Positions 50,739 to 59,935 of a stretch of DNA of 64,000 bases are shown piece after piece. The stretch's first letter is position 1, and the number at the start of each line of letters is the position of its first letter. The notes under the pieces are model-generated. The model was not told the DNA's origin and searched no databases. It saw nothing but the letters and a program-made list of their open reading frames with translations. The position numbers and the translations under genes are program-made. The stretch is from Comamonas piscis (GTDB taxonomy: Bacteria; Pseudomonadota; Gammaproteobacteria; Burkholderiales; Burkholderiaceae_C), in contig NZ_CP058554.1 in the NCBI RefSeq assembly GCF_014109725.1, forward strand, positions 682,001 to 746,000, read 5' to 3'.

Positions 50739-52128
50739 TCCCGCCATCCCTTTGAACGATGCGCCCAGCCAGGTGCGTGACCTGGTCGTCATTGGCGCAG
50801 GCCCGGCCGGTATGGCCGCAGCCCTGGCGGCCAAGCGGCGCGGCCTGGATGTGCTGCTGCTCGACGAGCAACCCAAGGTGGGCGGCCAGATCTACCGCAG
50901 CATCACCGAGACCGATGCCCAGCGCGAGCGCATCCTCGGCGCGGACTATGTCTACGGCAAATCGCTGGCCGAGCAGATCCGCGCCAGCGGCCTCGCCCAC
51001 TGGGCGGGTGCCTCGGTCTGGCAGATCGACCCCGACAAGACCGTGCATGTGCTGCGCAACGACCGCACCACCCGCATTGAGACCAAGTCGCTGGTGATTG
51101 CCACCGGCGCGATGGAGCGGCCCTTCCCCGTGCCGGGCTGGACCCTCCCCGGTGTGATGACCGCCGGCGCCGGCCAGATCCTGCTGAAGAACGCCGCCGT
51201 CGTGCCCCAGGTGCCGGTGGTGCTGGCGGGCTGCGGCCCCTTGCTCTATTTGCTGGCGGCGCAGTACCTGCGTGCGGGCGTTGAGATCCGCGCCGTGCTC
51301 GACACCTCTGCCGGCACCGACTGGCGTCTGGCGATCAGCCATGCCACGTCCTTGCTGGCCGGTTGGGGCTATGTGCGCAAGGGCCTGGGCCTGCTGCGCG
51401 AGATCAAGTCGGCTGGCATTCCCTTCTTCAAGGATGTGGGCGGCTTGCGCATCGATGGCGAAGACGCGGTGCGGCAGGTCAGCTTTAGCAGTGCGGGCCG
51501 CGCCCAGCAGATCGACTGTGAACTGGTGATGCTGCACCAGGGCGTGGTGCCCAATACCCAGGTGTCCTGGTCCTTGCGGGCCGAGCACCAGTGGGACGAT
51601 GAACAGCTGTGCTGGGTGCCTGTGCTGGATAGCTGGGGCCAGACCAGCTTGCCGGGCATCTATATCGCTGGTGACGGCGCCGGCATTGGCGGTGCGCTGG
51701 TGGCCGAGATGCAGGGTGCGCTGGCCGGCATCGGCGTGGCCAACAGCCTGGGTTTTGGCGCGAGCGAAGACGGTGCGCAGCAGCGCGCCCAGATCGCGCA
51801 GCACCTGCGTATCCGTCCCTTCCTGAACCAGCAGTACCGGCCCAAGGACGAGTTCCGTATTCCGGCCGATGACGTAGTGGTGTGTCGTTGCGAAGAGGTG
51901 ACCGCAGGCGCCATCCGTGAGCAGGTGCAGCTGGGCTGCGTGGGCCCGAACCAGACCAAGTCCTTCAGCCGCTGTGGCATGGGCCCCTGCCAGGGCCGCC
52001 AATGCGGTTTGACGGTGACCGAGATCATCGCCAAGGAGGCCAAGCTGCCGCCGCAGGACGTCGGCTACTACCGCATCCGTCCGCCGCTCAAATCGCTGTC
52101 GCTGGCCCAGTTGGCCGCAGGCGTGTGA
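50731..52128 (+). CDS. FAD/NAD(P)-binding oxidoreductase with C-terminal 2Fe-2S domain (HcnB/OoxA-type)
   Basis: Two-dinucleotide-binding flavoprotein. The 465-residue product has FAD motif DLVVIGAGPAGMAAALAAKRRG, a second site ATGAMERPFPVPGWTLPGVM, the return VAGDGAGIGGA-like IYIAGDGAGIGGALVAEM, and a C-terminal cysteine cluster VVCRCEEVTAG with RCGMGPCQGRQCG (BFD-type 2Fe-2S). This completes the opine-oxidase/cyanide-synthase-like trimer with the two preceding genes. Confidence 0.92.
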   Translation: MSNPAIPLNDAPSQVRDLVVIGAGPAGMAAALAAKRRGLDVLLLDEQPKVGGQIYRSITETDAQRERILGADYVYGKSLAEQIRASGLAHWAGASVWQIDPDKTVHVLRNDRTTRIETKSLVIATGAMERPFPVPGWTLPGVMTAGAGQILLKNAAVVPQVPVVLAGCGPLLYLLAAQYLRAGVEIRAVLDTSAGTDWRLAISHATSLLAGWGYVRKGLGLLREIKSAGIPFFKDVGGLRIDGEDAVRQVSFSSAGRAQQIDCELVMLHQGVVPNTQVSWSLRAEHQWDDEQLCWVPVLDSWGQTSLPGIYIAGDGAGIGGALVAEMQGALAGIGVANSLGFGASEDGAQQRAQIAQHLRIRPFLNQQYRPKDEFRIPADDVVVCRCEEVTAGAIREQVQLGCVGPNQTKSFSRCGMGPCQGRQCGLTVTEIIAKEAKLPPQDVGYYRIRPPLKSLSLAQLAAGV

Positions 52129-52129
52129 C

Positions 52130-53269
52130 ATGGCCGGCATAGCCAGCCCGGCATCGGGCAGCAGCGATGTGCTGGTGATCGGGGGCGGCCTGCAAGGCCT
52201 CTCCAGCGCCTTCCAGCTGGCCAAGGCAGGCCTCAGCGTTCGCCTGCTGGAGGCCGAGTACTGCGGCCGCCATGCCTCCGGCGTCAATGCCGGTGGCGTG
52301 CGCACCTTGGGCCGGCATGTGGCCGAGATTCCGCTGGCCCTCGCCGCGCGTGAGCAGCTCTGGCATGGCCTGGCCGACATCATCGGCAGCGATGGTGGCT
52401 TTGTGCCCTCGGGCCACCTGCAGGTAGCTGAGAGCGAGGCCGATGAAATAAAGGCCAAGGCGCGTGTGGCCATGCTCAACGGCCTGGGCTTCTTCCATGA
52501 GCAATGGGTGGACCAGCAGCAGGTGCGCGAGCTGGTGCCCAGCATCTCGCCCCATGTGGTGGGCGGCATCTGGGCCGACCGCGATGGCTACGCGCTGCCC
52601 TACAAGGTGGCCACGGCCTACCGGCTGGCGGCAGAAAAACTGGGCGTGCAGATCGTCGAGCAGGCGCCTGTGCTGCGGGTGGACCACCAGAGCGGCATGT
52701 GGCAGGCCAGCACCGCGCAGGGCGTGTTCCATGCGCCCTGGCTGGTCAACACTGCGGGCGCCTGGGCAGCCGATTTTGCCGCGCAGGTGGGCGACACGGT
52801 GCCGATGGTGGCGGGGGGCCTGATGCTGATGGTGACCCAGCGTGTGGCGCCGTTTGTCAAACCCGTGCTGGGGGCGATGGGCCGGCCGCTGTCGTTCAAG
52901 CAGTTTGACAATGGCACGGTGGTGATTGGTGGCGGCCTGCGCTGCGAGGCCGATGCTAGCCAGCGCCATGCAATGGTCGACCTCAACCGCATGCCCAAGA
53001 GCGCGCAGACGGTGATCGACCTGTTTCCGCATCTGCGCGATGTGAGCATTGCGCGGGCCTGGACGGGTATCGAGGGCTTTATGCCCGATGAGATTCCTGT
53101 CATCAGCCCGAGCGCCCGTGCTGATAACCTCGTGCATGCCTTTGGCTTCTCTGCCCATGGCTTTGAGCTCAGTCCGATTACCGGCTGCATTGTGGCCGAG
53201 CTGGTGACCCAGGGCACCAGCAGCTTGCCGATTTCGGCGTTTCGTGTAGACCGCTTTGCTACTGCTTAG
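52130..53269 (+). CDS. Second FAD-dependent oxidoreductase, DAO family
   Basis: A 379-residue flavoprotein with FAD motif DVLVIGGGLQGLSSAFQLAKAG, a RHASGVNAGGVRTLGRH loop, and C-terminal GFSAHGFELSPITG, as in glycine/sarcosine-oxidase-like DAO proteins. It differs in sequence from the first DAO in the operon, so it probably acts on the next intermediate or a related substrate. ATG 52130 follows the previous stop by a single base. Confidence 0.9.
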   Translation: MAGIASPASGSSDVLVIGGGLQGLSSAFQLAKAGLSVRLLEAEYCGRHASGVNAGGVRTLGRHVAEIPLALAAREQLWHGLADIIGSDGGFVPSGHLQVAESEADEIKAKARVAMLNGLGFFHEQWVDQQQVRELVPSISPHVVGGIWADRDGYALPYKVATAYRLAAEKLGVQIVEQAPVLRVDHQSGMWQASTAQGVFHAPWLVNTAGAWAADFAAQVGDTVPMVAGGLMLMVTQRVAPFVKPVLGAMGRPLSFKQFDNGTVVIGGGLRCEADASQRHAMVDLNRMPKSAQTVIDLFPHLRDVSIARAWTGIEGFMPDEIPVISPSARADNLVHAFGFSAHGFELSPITGCIVAELVTQGTSSLPISAFRVDRFATA

Positions 53270-53302
53270 CTGCAGCGGTCGTATTTTTATCTCAGGGAGT
53301 AA

Positions 53303-53662
53303 ATGATGAGCAACGACATCCAACGTATCGACAGCAATGAACGCCTCAGCCGCATCGTCGTGCACGGCGGCGTGGTCTATGTGGCTGGCGTGACCGCTGG
53401 TGATATCTCGGGCGACATTGGCGCCCAGACCCGCGACGTGCTGGCCAAGATCGACGGCTACTTGAAAACAGCCGGCACTAGCAAGGCGCGCCTGCTGACC
53501 GTGCAGATCTGGCTCAAGGACATCGACAAGGATTTCGCCGGTATGAACCAGGTCTGGGGCGAATGGGCCGACAAGGCCAATATGCCGACCCGCGCAACCT
53601 GCGAAGCCAAGCTGGCGCGTCCAGAGTTGCTGGTCGAAATCATCGTGAGCGCAGCCGTTTAA
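53303..53662 (+). CDS. RidA/YjgF family protein (enamine/imine deaminase type)
   Basis: Small trimer-forming protein that hydrolyses reactive enamine/imine intermediates to keto acids. The 119-residue product has VVYVAGVTAGDISGDIGAQTRDVLAKIDGYLK and the substrate-Arg region MPTRATCEAKLARPELLVEI, the RidA signature. Start codons ATG 53303 and 53306 are both possible; GGGAG (53295-53299) favours the second. It closes the amine/opine operon. Confidence 0.92.
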   Translation: MMSNDIQRIDSNERLSRIVVHGGVVYVAGVTAGDISGDIGAQTRDVLAKIDGYLKTAGTSKARLLTVQIWLKDIDKDFAGMNQVWGEWADKANMPTRATCEAKLARPELLVEIIVSAAV

Positions 53663-53680
53663 GCGTCTGCTACACAGCAA

Positions 53681-53708
53681 AATGCCAGCCCTCGGGCTGG
53701 CATTTTTT
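53681..53708 (+). terminator. Terminator after the amine/opine operon
   Basis: AATGCCAGCC (53681-53690), loop, GGCTGGCATT (53695-53704), then T residues to 53708. It also faces the convergent GST gene. Confidence 0.9.
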
Positions 53709-53726
53709 GCTTAAAAATTCAGCAAA

Positions 53727-54422
53727 TCAGGGGATCAGCAAACCCCGTTGCACGGCGGGGCGCTGCAGCCAGTGGCTGAGCACGCGGCTGACTTCCGGGT
53801 ACTGACCCCAGCCGATCAGCGCCTCGGCGTTGTAGCGCACGATCATGTTGCGGATCCAGGGGAAGATAGCCATGTCGGCAATGGTGTAGGTATCGCCAGC
53901 CACCCATTCCTTGCCGGCCAGGTGCTTGTTCAGGACGGTCAGCAGGCGCTTGGATTCATCCACATAGCGGGTCAGAGGGCGCTTGTCTTCAAAATCCTTG
54001 CCGGCAAAGATGTTGAAGAAACCGACCTGGCCAAACATGGGCCCGATGCCGCCCATCTGGAACATCAGCCACTGCAGGGTTTCGTAACGCAGCGCAGGGT
54101 CCTGCGGCAGGAACATGCCGGTCTTCTCGGCCAGGTAGACCATGATGGCGCCGGACTCGAACAGTGCAATCGCCTGGCCGCCCGGGCCATTGGGGTCGAT
54201 GATGGCCGGGATCTTGTTGTTCGGGAAAGTGCCGACAAACTCGGGCGAGGTCTGGTCATGGCTGTCGAAGTTGATCTTGTGCACTTCATACGGCATGCCC
54301 AGCTCTTCGAGCAGGATGGAGACCTTGACGCCATTGGGCGTAGGCAGCGAATACAGCTGCAGCAGATCGGGCCGGGTGGCCGGCCATTTGCGGGTAATAC
54401 TGAAATCGGCGAGGGTGCTCAT
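53727..54422 (-). CDS. Glutathione S-transferase family protein (YghU/YfcG-like)
   Basis: Cytosolic GST with N-terminal thioredoxin fold (LLQLYSLPTPNGVKVSILLEELGMPYEVHKI) and C-terminal helical domain. The 231-residue product starts at ATG 54422 behind GGAGA; an in-frame ATG at 54479 would add a 19-residue unconserved leader. The TPNG at the active-site position and the NNKIPAIIDPNGP loop fit the nu-class GST/disulfide-bond oxidoreductase group. No function is suggested by its neighbours. Confidence 0.92.
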   Translation of the reverse strand: MSTLADFSITRKWPATRPDLLQLYSLPTPNGVKVSILLEELGMPYEVHKINFDSHDQTSPEFVGTFPNNKIPAIIDPNGPGGQAIALFESGAIMVYLAEKTGMFLPQDPALRYETLQWLMFQMGGIGPMFGQVGFFNIFAGKDFEDKRPLTRYVDESKRLLTVLNKHLAGKEWVAGDTYTIADMAIFPWIRNMIVRYNAEALIGWGQYPEVSRVLSHWLQRPAVQRGLLIP

Positions 54423-54507
54423 TGGGGATCTCCAGACGATATGCAGGCGGCTTGCAGGTGTGCGCCCTGCCAGCAGCATAAAGCAGATCGGGCGCGGGCC
54501 TGTCGGC

Positions 54508-55068
54508 CTACTTCGCGTCCTGGGGCTTCACAAAGTCGATGCGCAGGCCCTCGGCGGTCACCTTGAAGGTGGCAGGCAGCTCGGCCGCCTTGTCCAGCCG
54601 GTCCAGGTCCTCCTGGCGCAAGGTATGCACCACCACATCCTCCATCGCATGCTCGGCCGCGCGCGGCGCATAGGCCTGCAGCATCACGGCCATGGATTCC
54701 GGTAGGCCGGTCATCTGCAGTGCACGCACTTGCACCTGGGTGGCCCGCAGGCTGTGGTCAGCCGGCGAGTAGCGCAGTGCAAAGTCCAGCACCATGCTGC
54801 CGTCCAAGCGGTGGGGCAGCACTTTGCCAGACATGTCGGCGCTCATTGTTGCCTGGATGCGGTTGGTCTCTGGCAGCAGCTGCAGGCTGGGCGCCTGCAC
54901 ATCGAGCTGCAACAGGCCCAGCAAGGGATAGGAGCGGGGGAAGGACTTGGCCACGATGGCCTGCATATCGGCAGCAGACAAGGTGTAGCTGGGAGGGGAG
55001 AGCAAGGAGCAGGCGGCCAGCAGGCTGGCGGCGATCAGGCTGGAGGCCAATAAAAGGCGGCGGCGCAT
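54508..55068 (-). CDS. DUF1439 lipoprotein
   Basis: A 186-residue lipoprotein: signal peptide followed by lipobox LLAAC (Cys20), then SPPSYTLSAADMQAIVAKSFPRSYPLLGLLQLDV typical of the YceB/DUF1439 family. Its role is not established; the family is thought to sit in the outer-membrane inner leaflet. It has its own promoter region and faces the GST gene in the same direction 28 bases away from it. Confidence 0.88.
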   Translation of the reverse strand: MRRRLLLASSLIAASLLAACSLLSPPSYTLSAADMQAIVAKSFPRSYPLLGLLQLDVQAPSLQLLPETNRIQATMSADMSGKVLPHRLDGSMVLDFALRYSPADHSLRATQVQVRALQMTGLPESMAVMLQAYAPRAAEHAMEDVVVHTLRQEDLDRLDKAAELPATFKVTAEGLRIDFVKPQDAK

Positions 55069-55110
55069 AGGGATGGGGTGGCGTAAAAGCAGAGGGCAGG
55101 TGGAGGCAAA

Positions 55111-55135
55111 TCGTAGCCATCACTGGTGGCTACGA
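55111..55135. promoter_or_regulatory. 9-bp inverted repeat upstream of the DUF1439 gene
   Basis: TCGTAGCCA (55111-55119), seven bases, TGGCTACGA (55127-55135). It lies 43 bases upstream of the lipoprotein start in a 349-base intergenic region. It could be an operator or an RNA hairpin. Confidence 0.4.
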
Positions 55136-55185
55136 GCGCTGGATTTTCCCACCTGCAGGGACCGCATTGTTGCGCAGCTTGCATA

Positions 55186-55210
55186 ACATTGTGTGCTGCA
55201 CGAACAATGT
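55186..55210. promoter_or_regulatory. Dyad-symmetric operator candidate upstream of the peptide-uptake operon
   Basis: ACATTGT (55186-55192) and ACAATGT (55204-55210) flank an inner GTGC-T-GCAC (55193-55201), giving a long dyad. A second CATTGTTGCGC lies at about 55165. It is 208 bases upstream of the binding-protein start and 118 bases from the lipoprotein start. Confidence 0.4.
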
Positions 55211-55417
55211 CAGGTAAAGATCGCCCATCTCCTTGTTTTCTTGGGGTAAATGCCCACTTTTCGCGGGCCGCGCAGGCGTTAGGCGATGTAATTTTCGTGT
55301 GAGAATTCCCAGGCTTTCCGGCTGCGGACGATGGCGCGCGCTGGTGTGCCATGGCCTCGCCTTCCGGCTCGAAAGCGCTGCTTCCCCGCAGTGCTTATCC
55401 AGATCCCTAGGACAGAC

Positions 55418-57034
55418 ATGACTTTCGCATTGAACAAGCGCGCCCTGGCGCTGGTGGGCGCCTCGCTGATCGGCGCAGCCCACGCCCAAAACCTGACCAT
55501 CGCCCTGGCCTCCGAGCCCACCGCGGCCGATCCCCACTACCACAAGATGACGACGAACGACTCGTTCTCGGCGCATGTCTACGACTCGCTGGTGGGCCGT
55601 ACCGCCAGCATGGAACTGGTGCCCGGACTGGCCACCTCGTGGAAGAACCTGGACGACCTGACCTGGGAGTTCAAGCTGCGCAAGGATGTGAAGTTCTCCA
55701 ACGGCGCGCCCTTCACCTCGCAAGACGTGCTGTTCACCATCTGCCGCACCTTGAACAACGAGACCAATGTCTCGCAGTCGTACATGGATACGACCAAGCT
55801 GATCACCGATGTGCAGACACCCGATGACCTGACGGTGATCGTCAAGACCGCCGAGCCGGTGCCGCTGATCCCGGCCGAGTTTGCGCGCAACCTGCCCATC
55901 ATCTCCAGCAGCATCATCAAGCACGACAAGCTGAAGTTCGCGCCCAAGGAAGGCTGCGGCTACAAGGGTGCCTGGCCCACGGTGGCCGACTTCAACAGTG
56001 GCAAGATGGCGATTGGCACCGGCCCGTTCAAGCTCAAGTCCTATGTGAAGGGCAATGCCATCACCCTGGAGCGCAATGACAGCTACTGGGGCCCCAAGCC
56101 CGCCTGGCAGACCGTCAAGATGGTCGCCGTGCCCAATGCCGGCCCGCGCCTGACCGGCCTGATGTCCGGTGACTACGACCTGATCGAGAACCCGGCTGCC
56201 CGCGACCTGGCCCGCATCAAGGAAGACAAGAAGCTGGCCTTTGTCGCCACGCCTTCCACCCGCCTGGTGTTCTTCCAGCCTGACATCGGCCGCGACAAGT
56301 CGCCCTTTGTGACCGCCCCCGATGGCAAGAACCCGCTGCAGGACCTGCGCGTGCGCAAGGCCATCAACATGGCGATCGACCGCAAGGCCATCGTGCAGCG
56401 CCTGATGGACGGCATGGCCACCCCCGCCTACCAGTACATGCCCGATGGCATGTTTGGCGGCCTGGCCAAAGCACCGGAGATCAAGTTCGATCCCGAAGGT
56501 GCCAAGAAGCTGCTGGCCGAAGCCGGTTACCCCAACGGTTTCGAGATGACCTTGTCGTCGACCAACGACCGCTACATGAACGACACGCAGATTGCGCAAG
56601 CCGTCGCGCAGTACCTGACCCGCATTGGCATCAAGACCAAGGTCGATGCGCTGACCGCGTCGATCTACTTCCCCAAGCGCGCCAAGCGTGAGTTCAGCTT
56701 CCCCATCGGCGGCTGGCCTTCGGAGAATGGCGAAGCATCTGGCTTGTTCCAGCTGTGGGTGGCCAGCACCGATTCGCCCAAGGGCCTGGGCACCAGCAAC
56801 TACGGCGCGTTCAGCAATACGGATTTCGACAAGGTCTACATCCCTGCGGCCAAGACGGTGGACCCTGCCAAGCGCAAGGCCATGCTGGAGCAGGCCACCC
56901 AGATCGCGCTGGACAACGTGCCGCTGATCCCGCTGCACTTTGAAAGCAGCATCTGGGCCTTCAAGAAAGAGCTGAGCTACGAAGGCCGCCGCGACCAGTA
57001 CACGCTGGCCACGTCGGTCAAGCCCGCGAAGTAA
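55418..57034 (+). CDS. Peptide-type ABC transporter substrate-binding protein A (family 5)
   Basis: Periplasmic binding protein of the DppA/OppA family. The 538-residue precursor has a short signal peptide (ALALVGASLIGAAHA-QN), then NLTIALASEPTAADPHYHKMT, VPGLATSWKNLDDLTWEFKL, FSNGAPFTSQDVLFT and KKLLAEAGYPNGFEMTLSS. ATG 55418 is preceded by AGGA. It is a close paralogue of the next gene, and both probably feed the single downstream transporter. Confidence 0.93.
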   Translation: MTFALNKRALALVGASLIGAAHAQNLTIALASEPTAADPHYHKMTTNDSFSAHVYDSLVGRTASMELVPGLATSWKNLDDLTWEFKLRKDVKFSNGAPFTSQDVLFTICRTLNNETNVSQSYMDTTKLITDVQTPDDLTVIVKTAEPVPLIPAEFARNLPIISSSIIKHDKLKFAPKEGCGYKGAWPTVADFNSGKMAIGTGPFKLKSYVKGNAITLERNDSYWGPKPAWQTVKMVAVPNAGPRLTGLMSGDYDLIENPAARDLARIKEDKKLAFVATPSTRLVFFQPDIGRDKSPFVTAPDGKNPLQDLRVRKAINMAIDRKAIVQRLMDGMATPAYQYMPDGMFGGLAKAPEIKFDPEGAKKLLAEAGYPNGFEMTLSSTNDRYMNDTQIAQAVAQYLTRIGIKTKVDALTASIYFPKRAKREFSFPIGGWPSENGEASGLFQLWVASTDSPKGLGTSNYGAFSNTDFDKVYIPAAKTVDPAKRKAMLEQATQIALDNVPLIPLHFESSIWAFKKELSYEGRRDQYTLATSVKPAK

Positions 57035-57050
57035 GCGCGGCGCTGGAAGC

Positions 57051-57072
57051 AGCCGGGGCGCAGTCCCCGGCT
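57051..57072 (+). other. Intercistronic hairpin between the two binding proteins
   Basis: AGCCGGGG (57051-57058), loop CGCAGT, CCCCGGCT (57065-57072), without T tract. A possible mRNA stabiliser or attenuator. Confidence 0.45.
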
Positions 57073-57150
57073 TGCGGATGGAATGGGTTGCTGTGGCATG
57101 GCATTTGCATTGCTTGGCAGCAGAGGCTTTTAACCAAGGAGGAACGACCT

Positions 57151-58782
57151 GTGTCTACCAAGAAGATCTCGCGCCGCATACCTTTGTCGCTGGCCAGCCT
57201 GGCTGCGCTGGCCCTGCCTGCGGGCATGGCTGCCGCCCAGTCCCTGACCATTGGCCTCGCTTCCGAGCCCACCGCCGCTGACCCGCATTACCACAAGGTC
57301 ACCACCAACGACGCGTTCTCGGCCCATATCTTTGAGTCGCTGATCAACCGCAATGCGCAGATGGAGCTGATCCCCGGCCTGGCCCAGTCCTGGCGTGCCG
57401 TGGACGACAACACCTGGGAGCTGAAACTGCGCCAGGGCGTGAAGTTCTCCAATGGCGAGCCCTTCACCTCCAAGGATGTGCTGTTCACCCTGTGCCGCGT
57501 GCTGAACAACGAGACCAATGTCTCGCGCTCCTACATGGAGCCGGCCCAGAGCTTCAGCGATGTGCAGACGCCCGATGACTACACCGTCATCATCAAGAGC
57601 GAGCGGCCCATCCCGACAATGCCCAATGAGCTGGCGCGCTCGCTGCCCATCATCTGGAGCGGCATTGCCAAGTTCGACAAGCTGCGCTTTGCACCGAAAG
57701 AGGGCTGCGGCGTCACCTCGCCCTGGCCCACGGTGGCGGATTTCAACACCGGCAAGCTCTCGATCGGTACCGGCCCGTACAAGCTCAAGTCCTATGTCAA
57801 GGGCAACGGCATCGAGATGGAGCGCAACGAAGGCTACTGGGGCACCAAGCCGCACTGGAAGACCGTCAAGATGGTGCCCGTGCCCAATGCCGGCCCGCGC
57901 CTGACGGGCCTGATGTCGGGCGACTACGACGTCATCGAAAGCCCCGCTGCGCGCGACCTGCCGCGCATCAAGGAGAACAACAAGCTCGACTTTGTCGCGA
58001 CGCCCTCCACCCGGCTGGTCTTCTTCCAGCCGGATGCCGGCCGCGCGCAAAGCCCGTTTGCCAAGTCCGCCGATGGCAAGAACCCGTTGCAGGACCTGCG
58101 CGTGCGCCAGGCCATCAACATGGCGATTGACCGCAAGGCCATCGTGCAGCGGCTGATGGATGGCATGGCGACCGTCGCCAACCAGTACATGCCCACGGGC
58201 ATGTTCGGCAGCCTCGACAAGCCCACCGAGATCAAGTTTGACCCCGAAGCCGCCAAGAAGCTGCTGGCCGAGGCCGGCTACCCGCAAGGCTTTGAGCTGA
58301 CCTTGACCACCACCAATGACCGCTACATCAACGACGGCCAGATTGCGCAAGCAGTGGCCCAGTACCTGACGCGCATAGGGATCAAGACCACGGTCGATGC
58401 GCAGGCCGCAGCCATCTATTTCCCCAAGCGCGCCAAGCGCGAGTTCAGCTTTGCGATTGGCGGCTGGCCATCGGAGAACGGCGAGGCCTCGGGCCTGTTC
58501 CAGTACTGGGTGGCCACCACCGACAAGGACAAGGGCCTGGGCACCAGCAACTACGGCGGCTTTAGCCTGCCAGCGTTTGACCAGGTGTTTGTGCCGGCCA
58601 TGTCGCAGATGGATGCGAATGCGCGCAAGGCCGCCTACCAACAGGCTACGCAGATTGCGCTGGCCAACGTCCCCCTCATTCCGCTGCACTTTGAGAGCAG
58701 CATCTGGGCATTCAAGAAAGGGTTGAGCTACGAAGGCCGACGCGACCAGTACACGCTGGCCATGTCGGTCAAGCCGAAGTAG
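57151..58782 (+). CDS. Peptide-type ABC transporter substrate-binding protein B (family 5)
   Basis: Paralogue of the preceding gene: 543 residues, GTG start at 57151 with AAGGAGG (57136-57142), signal peptide LASLAALALPAGMAAA-QS and mature SLTIGLASEPTAADPHYHKVT. The two share the FSNGxPFTSxDVLFT block, VPNAGPRLTGLMSGDYD and the C-terminal LSYEGRRDQYTLA. Differences in the middle suggest a different ligand range. The permease gene follows after a hairpin. Confidence 0.93.
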   Translation: MSTKKISRRIPLSLASLAALALPAGMAAAQSLTIGLASEPTAADPHYHKVTTNDAFSAHIFESLINRNAQMELIPGLAQSWRAVDDNTWELKLRQGVKFSNGEPFTSKDVLFTLCRVLNNETNVSRSYMEPAQSFSDVQTPDDYTVIIKSERPIPTMPNELARSLPIIWSGIAKFDKLRFAPKEGCGVTSPWPTVADFNTGKLSIGTGPYKLKSYVKGNGIEMERNEGYWGTKPHWKTVKMVPVPNAGPRLTGLMSGDYDVIESPAARDLPRIKENNKLDFVATPSTRLVFFQPDAGRAQSPFAKSADGKNPLQDLRVRQAINMAIDRKAIVQRLMDGMATVANQYMPTGMFGSLDKPTEIKFDPEAAKKLLAEAGYPQGFELTLTTTNDRYINDGQIAQAVAQYLTRIGIKTTVDAQAAAIYFPKRAKREFSFAIGGWPSENGEASGLFQYWVATTDKDKGLGTSNYGGFSLPAFDQVFVPAMSQMDANARKAAYQQATQIALANVPLIPLHFESSIWAFKKGLSYEGRRDQYTLAMSVKPK

Positions 58783-58829
58783 AAAGCTGATGCCACACCG
58801 GGCGCAAGACAGGCCCGGTCCCTGGCATG

Positions 58830-58865
58830 GCCCGCATCCAGCTCCAGTGGTGGGGCCATGCGGGC
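58830..58865 (+). other. Intercistronic hairpin before the permease genes
   Basis: GCCCGCAT (58830-58837) pairs with ATGCGGGC (58858-58865) across a 20-base loop, followed by TTTGTGATTTTG. It resembles a weak or leaky terminator that would lower permease relative to binding-protein expression. Confidence 0.5.
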
Positions 58866-58960
58866 TTTGTGATTTTGTACGCCCCACGATGAACAGACTC
58901 CACAGAGGGCGGCAACCATGCAGGTGACAGCGCATGGCATTCTAATTTTGAGGACGTAAT

Positions 58961-59935
58961 GTGATCGTCTATATCCTGCGCCGCATGGTGCAAAGTTTTC
59001 TGGTGCTGCTGGCGGTCTCGCTGGTGGTGTTCATGGCGGTGTACGCGGTGGGCGACCCCATCGAGCTGCTGGTGAGCGCCGAGGCCAGCGATGCCGACCG
59101 CCAGGTCATGATCAAGCGCCTGGGGCTGGACCTGCCGGTCTGGCTGCAGTACTGGAGTTTTCTGACCCGCGCCTTCCAAGGCGACCTGGGCACCTCCTTT
59201 GTGCATGGCATCCCCGCGATCGAGCTGATCGTGCAGCGCTTTCCAGCCACGTTTGAGCTGGTGGTGGTCGCCATTGGCCTGACCTGCCTGCTCGGCATTC
59301 CGCTGGGCCTGGTGGCCGGCCTCTTCAACGACAAGCCGCTGGGCCGGGGCCTGATGGGCGGCTCGGTACTGGGCTTTTCGCTGCCCAACTTCTGGCAGGG
59401 CATGATGCTGATCCTGATGTTCGCCGTCTGGCTGCAGTGGCTGCCATCGTCGGGCCGGGGTGACACGGTCAATGTGCTGGGCGTGCCGCTGTCGTTGCTG
59501 ACGGCCGATGGCTGGAGCCATGTGATGCTGCCGGCCATCAACCTGGCGCTGGGCAATATTGCGCTGGTGCTGCGGCTCACCGCCACTGGCGTGATGGAGG
59601 CCAAGACCCAGGAGTATGTGAAGTTCGCGCGCGCCAAGGGCATCAGCGAGCGCCGCATTTTGACCCGCCACATTCTGCGCAACATCCTCATCCCCGTGGT
59701 CACCGTGATCGGCATGGAGTTCGGCACCCTGATCGCCTACTCGACCATCACCGAGACCGTGTTCGCCTGGCCCGGCATGGGCAAGCTTTTGATTGACAGC
59801 ATCTACAAGCTCGACCGCCCGGTGGTCGTGGCCTATGTGATGCTGGTCACTTTTATCTTCGTGATGATCAACCTCTTGGTGGACCTGGCCTATGCCGTGC
59901 TGGATCCGCGCGTACAGCTGCAGGAGGCCCAATAA
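58961..59935 (+). CDS. ABC transporter permease (DppB-type)
   Basis: Inner-membrane permease of peptide/nickel importers. The 324-residue product begins at GTG 58961 after GAGGA (58948-58952), with N-terminal YILRRMVQSFLVLLAVSLVVF, the EYVKFARAKGISERRILTRHILRNILIPV EAA loop and about six segments. It is paired with the next permease by a TAATG overlap. Confidence 0.95.
   Translation: MIVYILRRMVQSFLVLLAVSLVVFMAVYAVGDPIELLVSAEASDADRQVMIKRLGLDLPVWLQYWSFLTRAFQGDLGTSFVHGIPAIELIVQRFPATFELVVVAIGLTCLLGIPLGLVAGLFNDKPLGRGLMGGSVLGFSLPNFWQGMMLILMFAVWLQWLPSSGRGDTVNVLGVPLSLLTADGWSHVMLPAINLALGNIALVLRLTATGVMEAKTQEYVKFARAKGISERRILTRHILRNILIPVVTVIGMEFGTLIAYSTITETVFAWPGMGKLLIDSIYKLDRPVVVAYVMLVTFIFVMINLLVDLAYAVLDPRVQLQEAQ

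Noticed and set aside
57130..58935. Minus-strand open frame opposite binding protein B
   Set aside because: Antisense shadow; no motifs and the plus-strand protein is certain.
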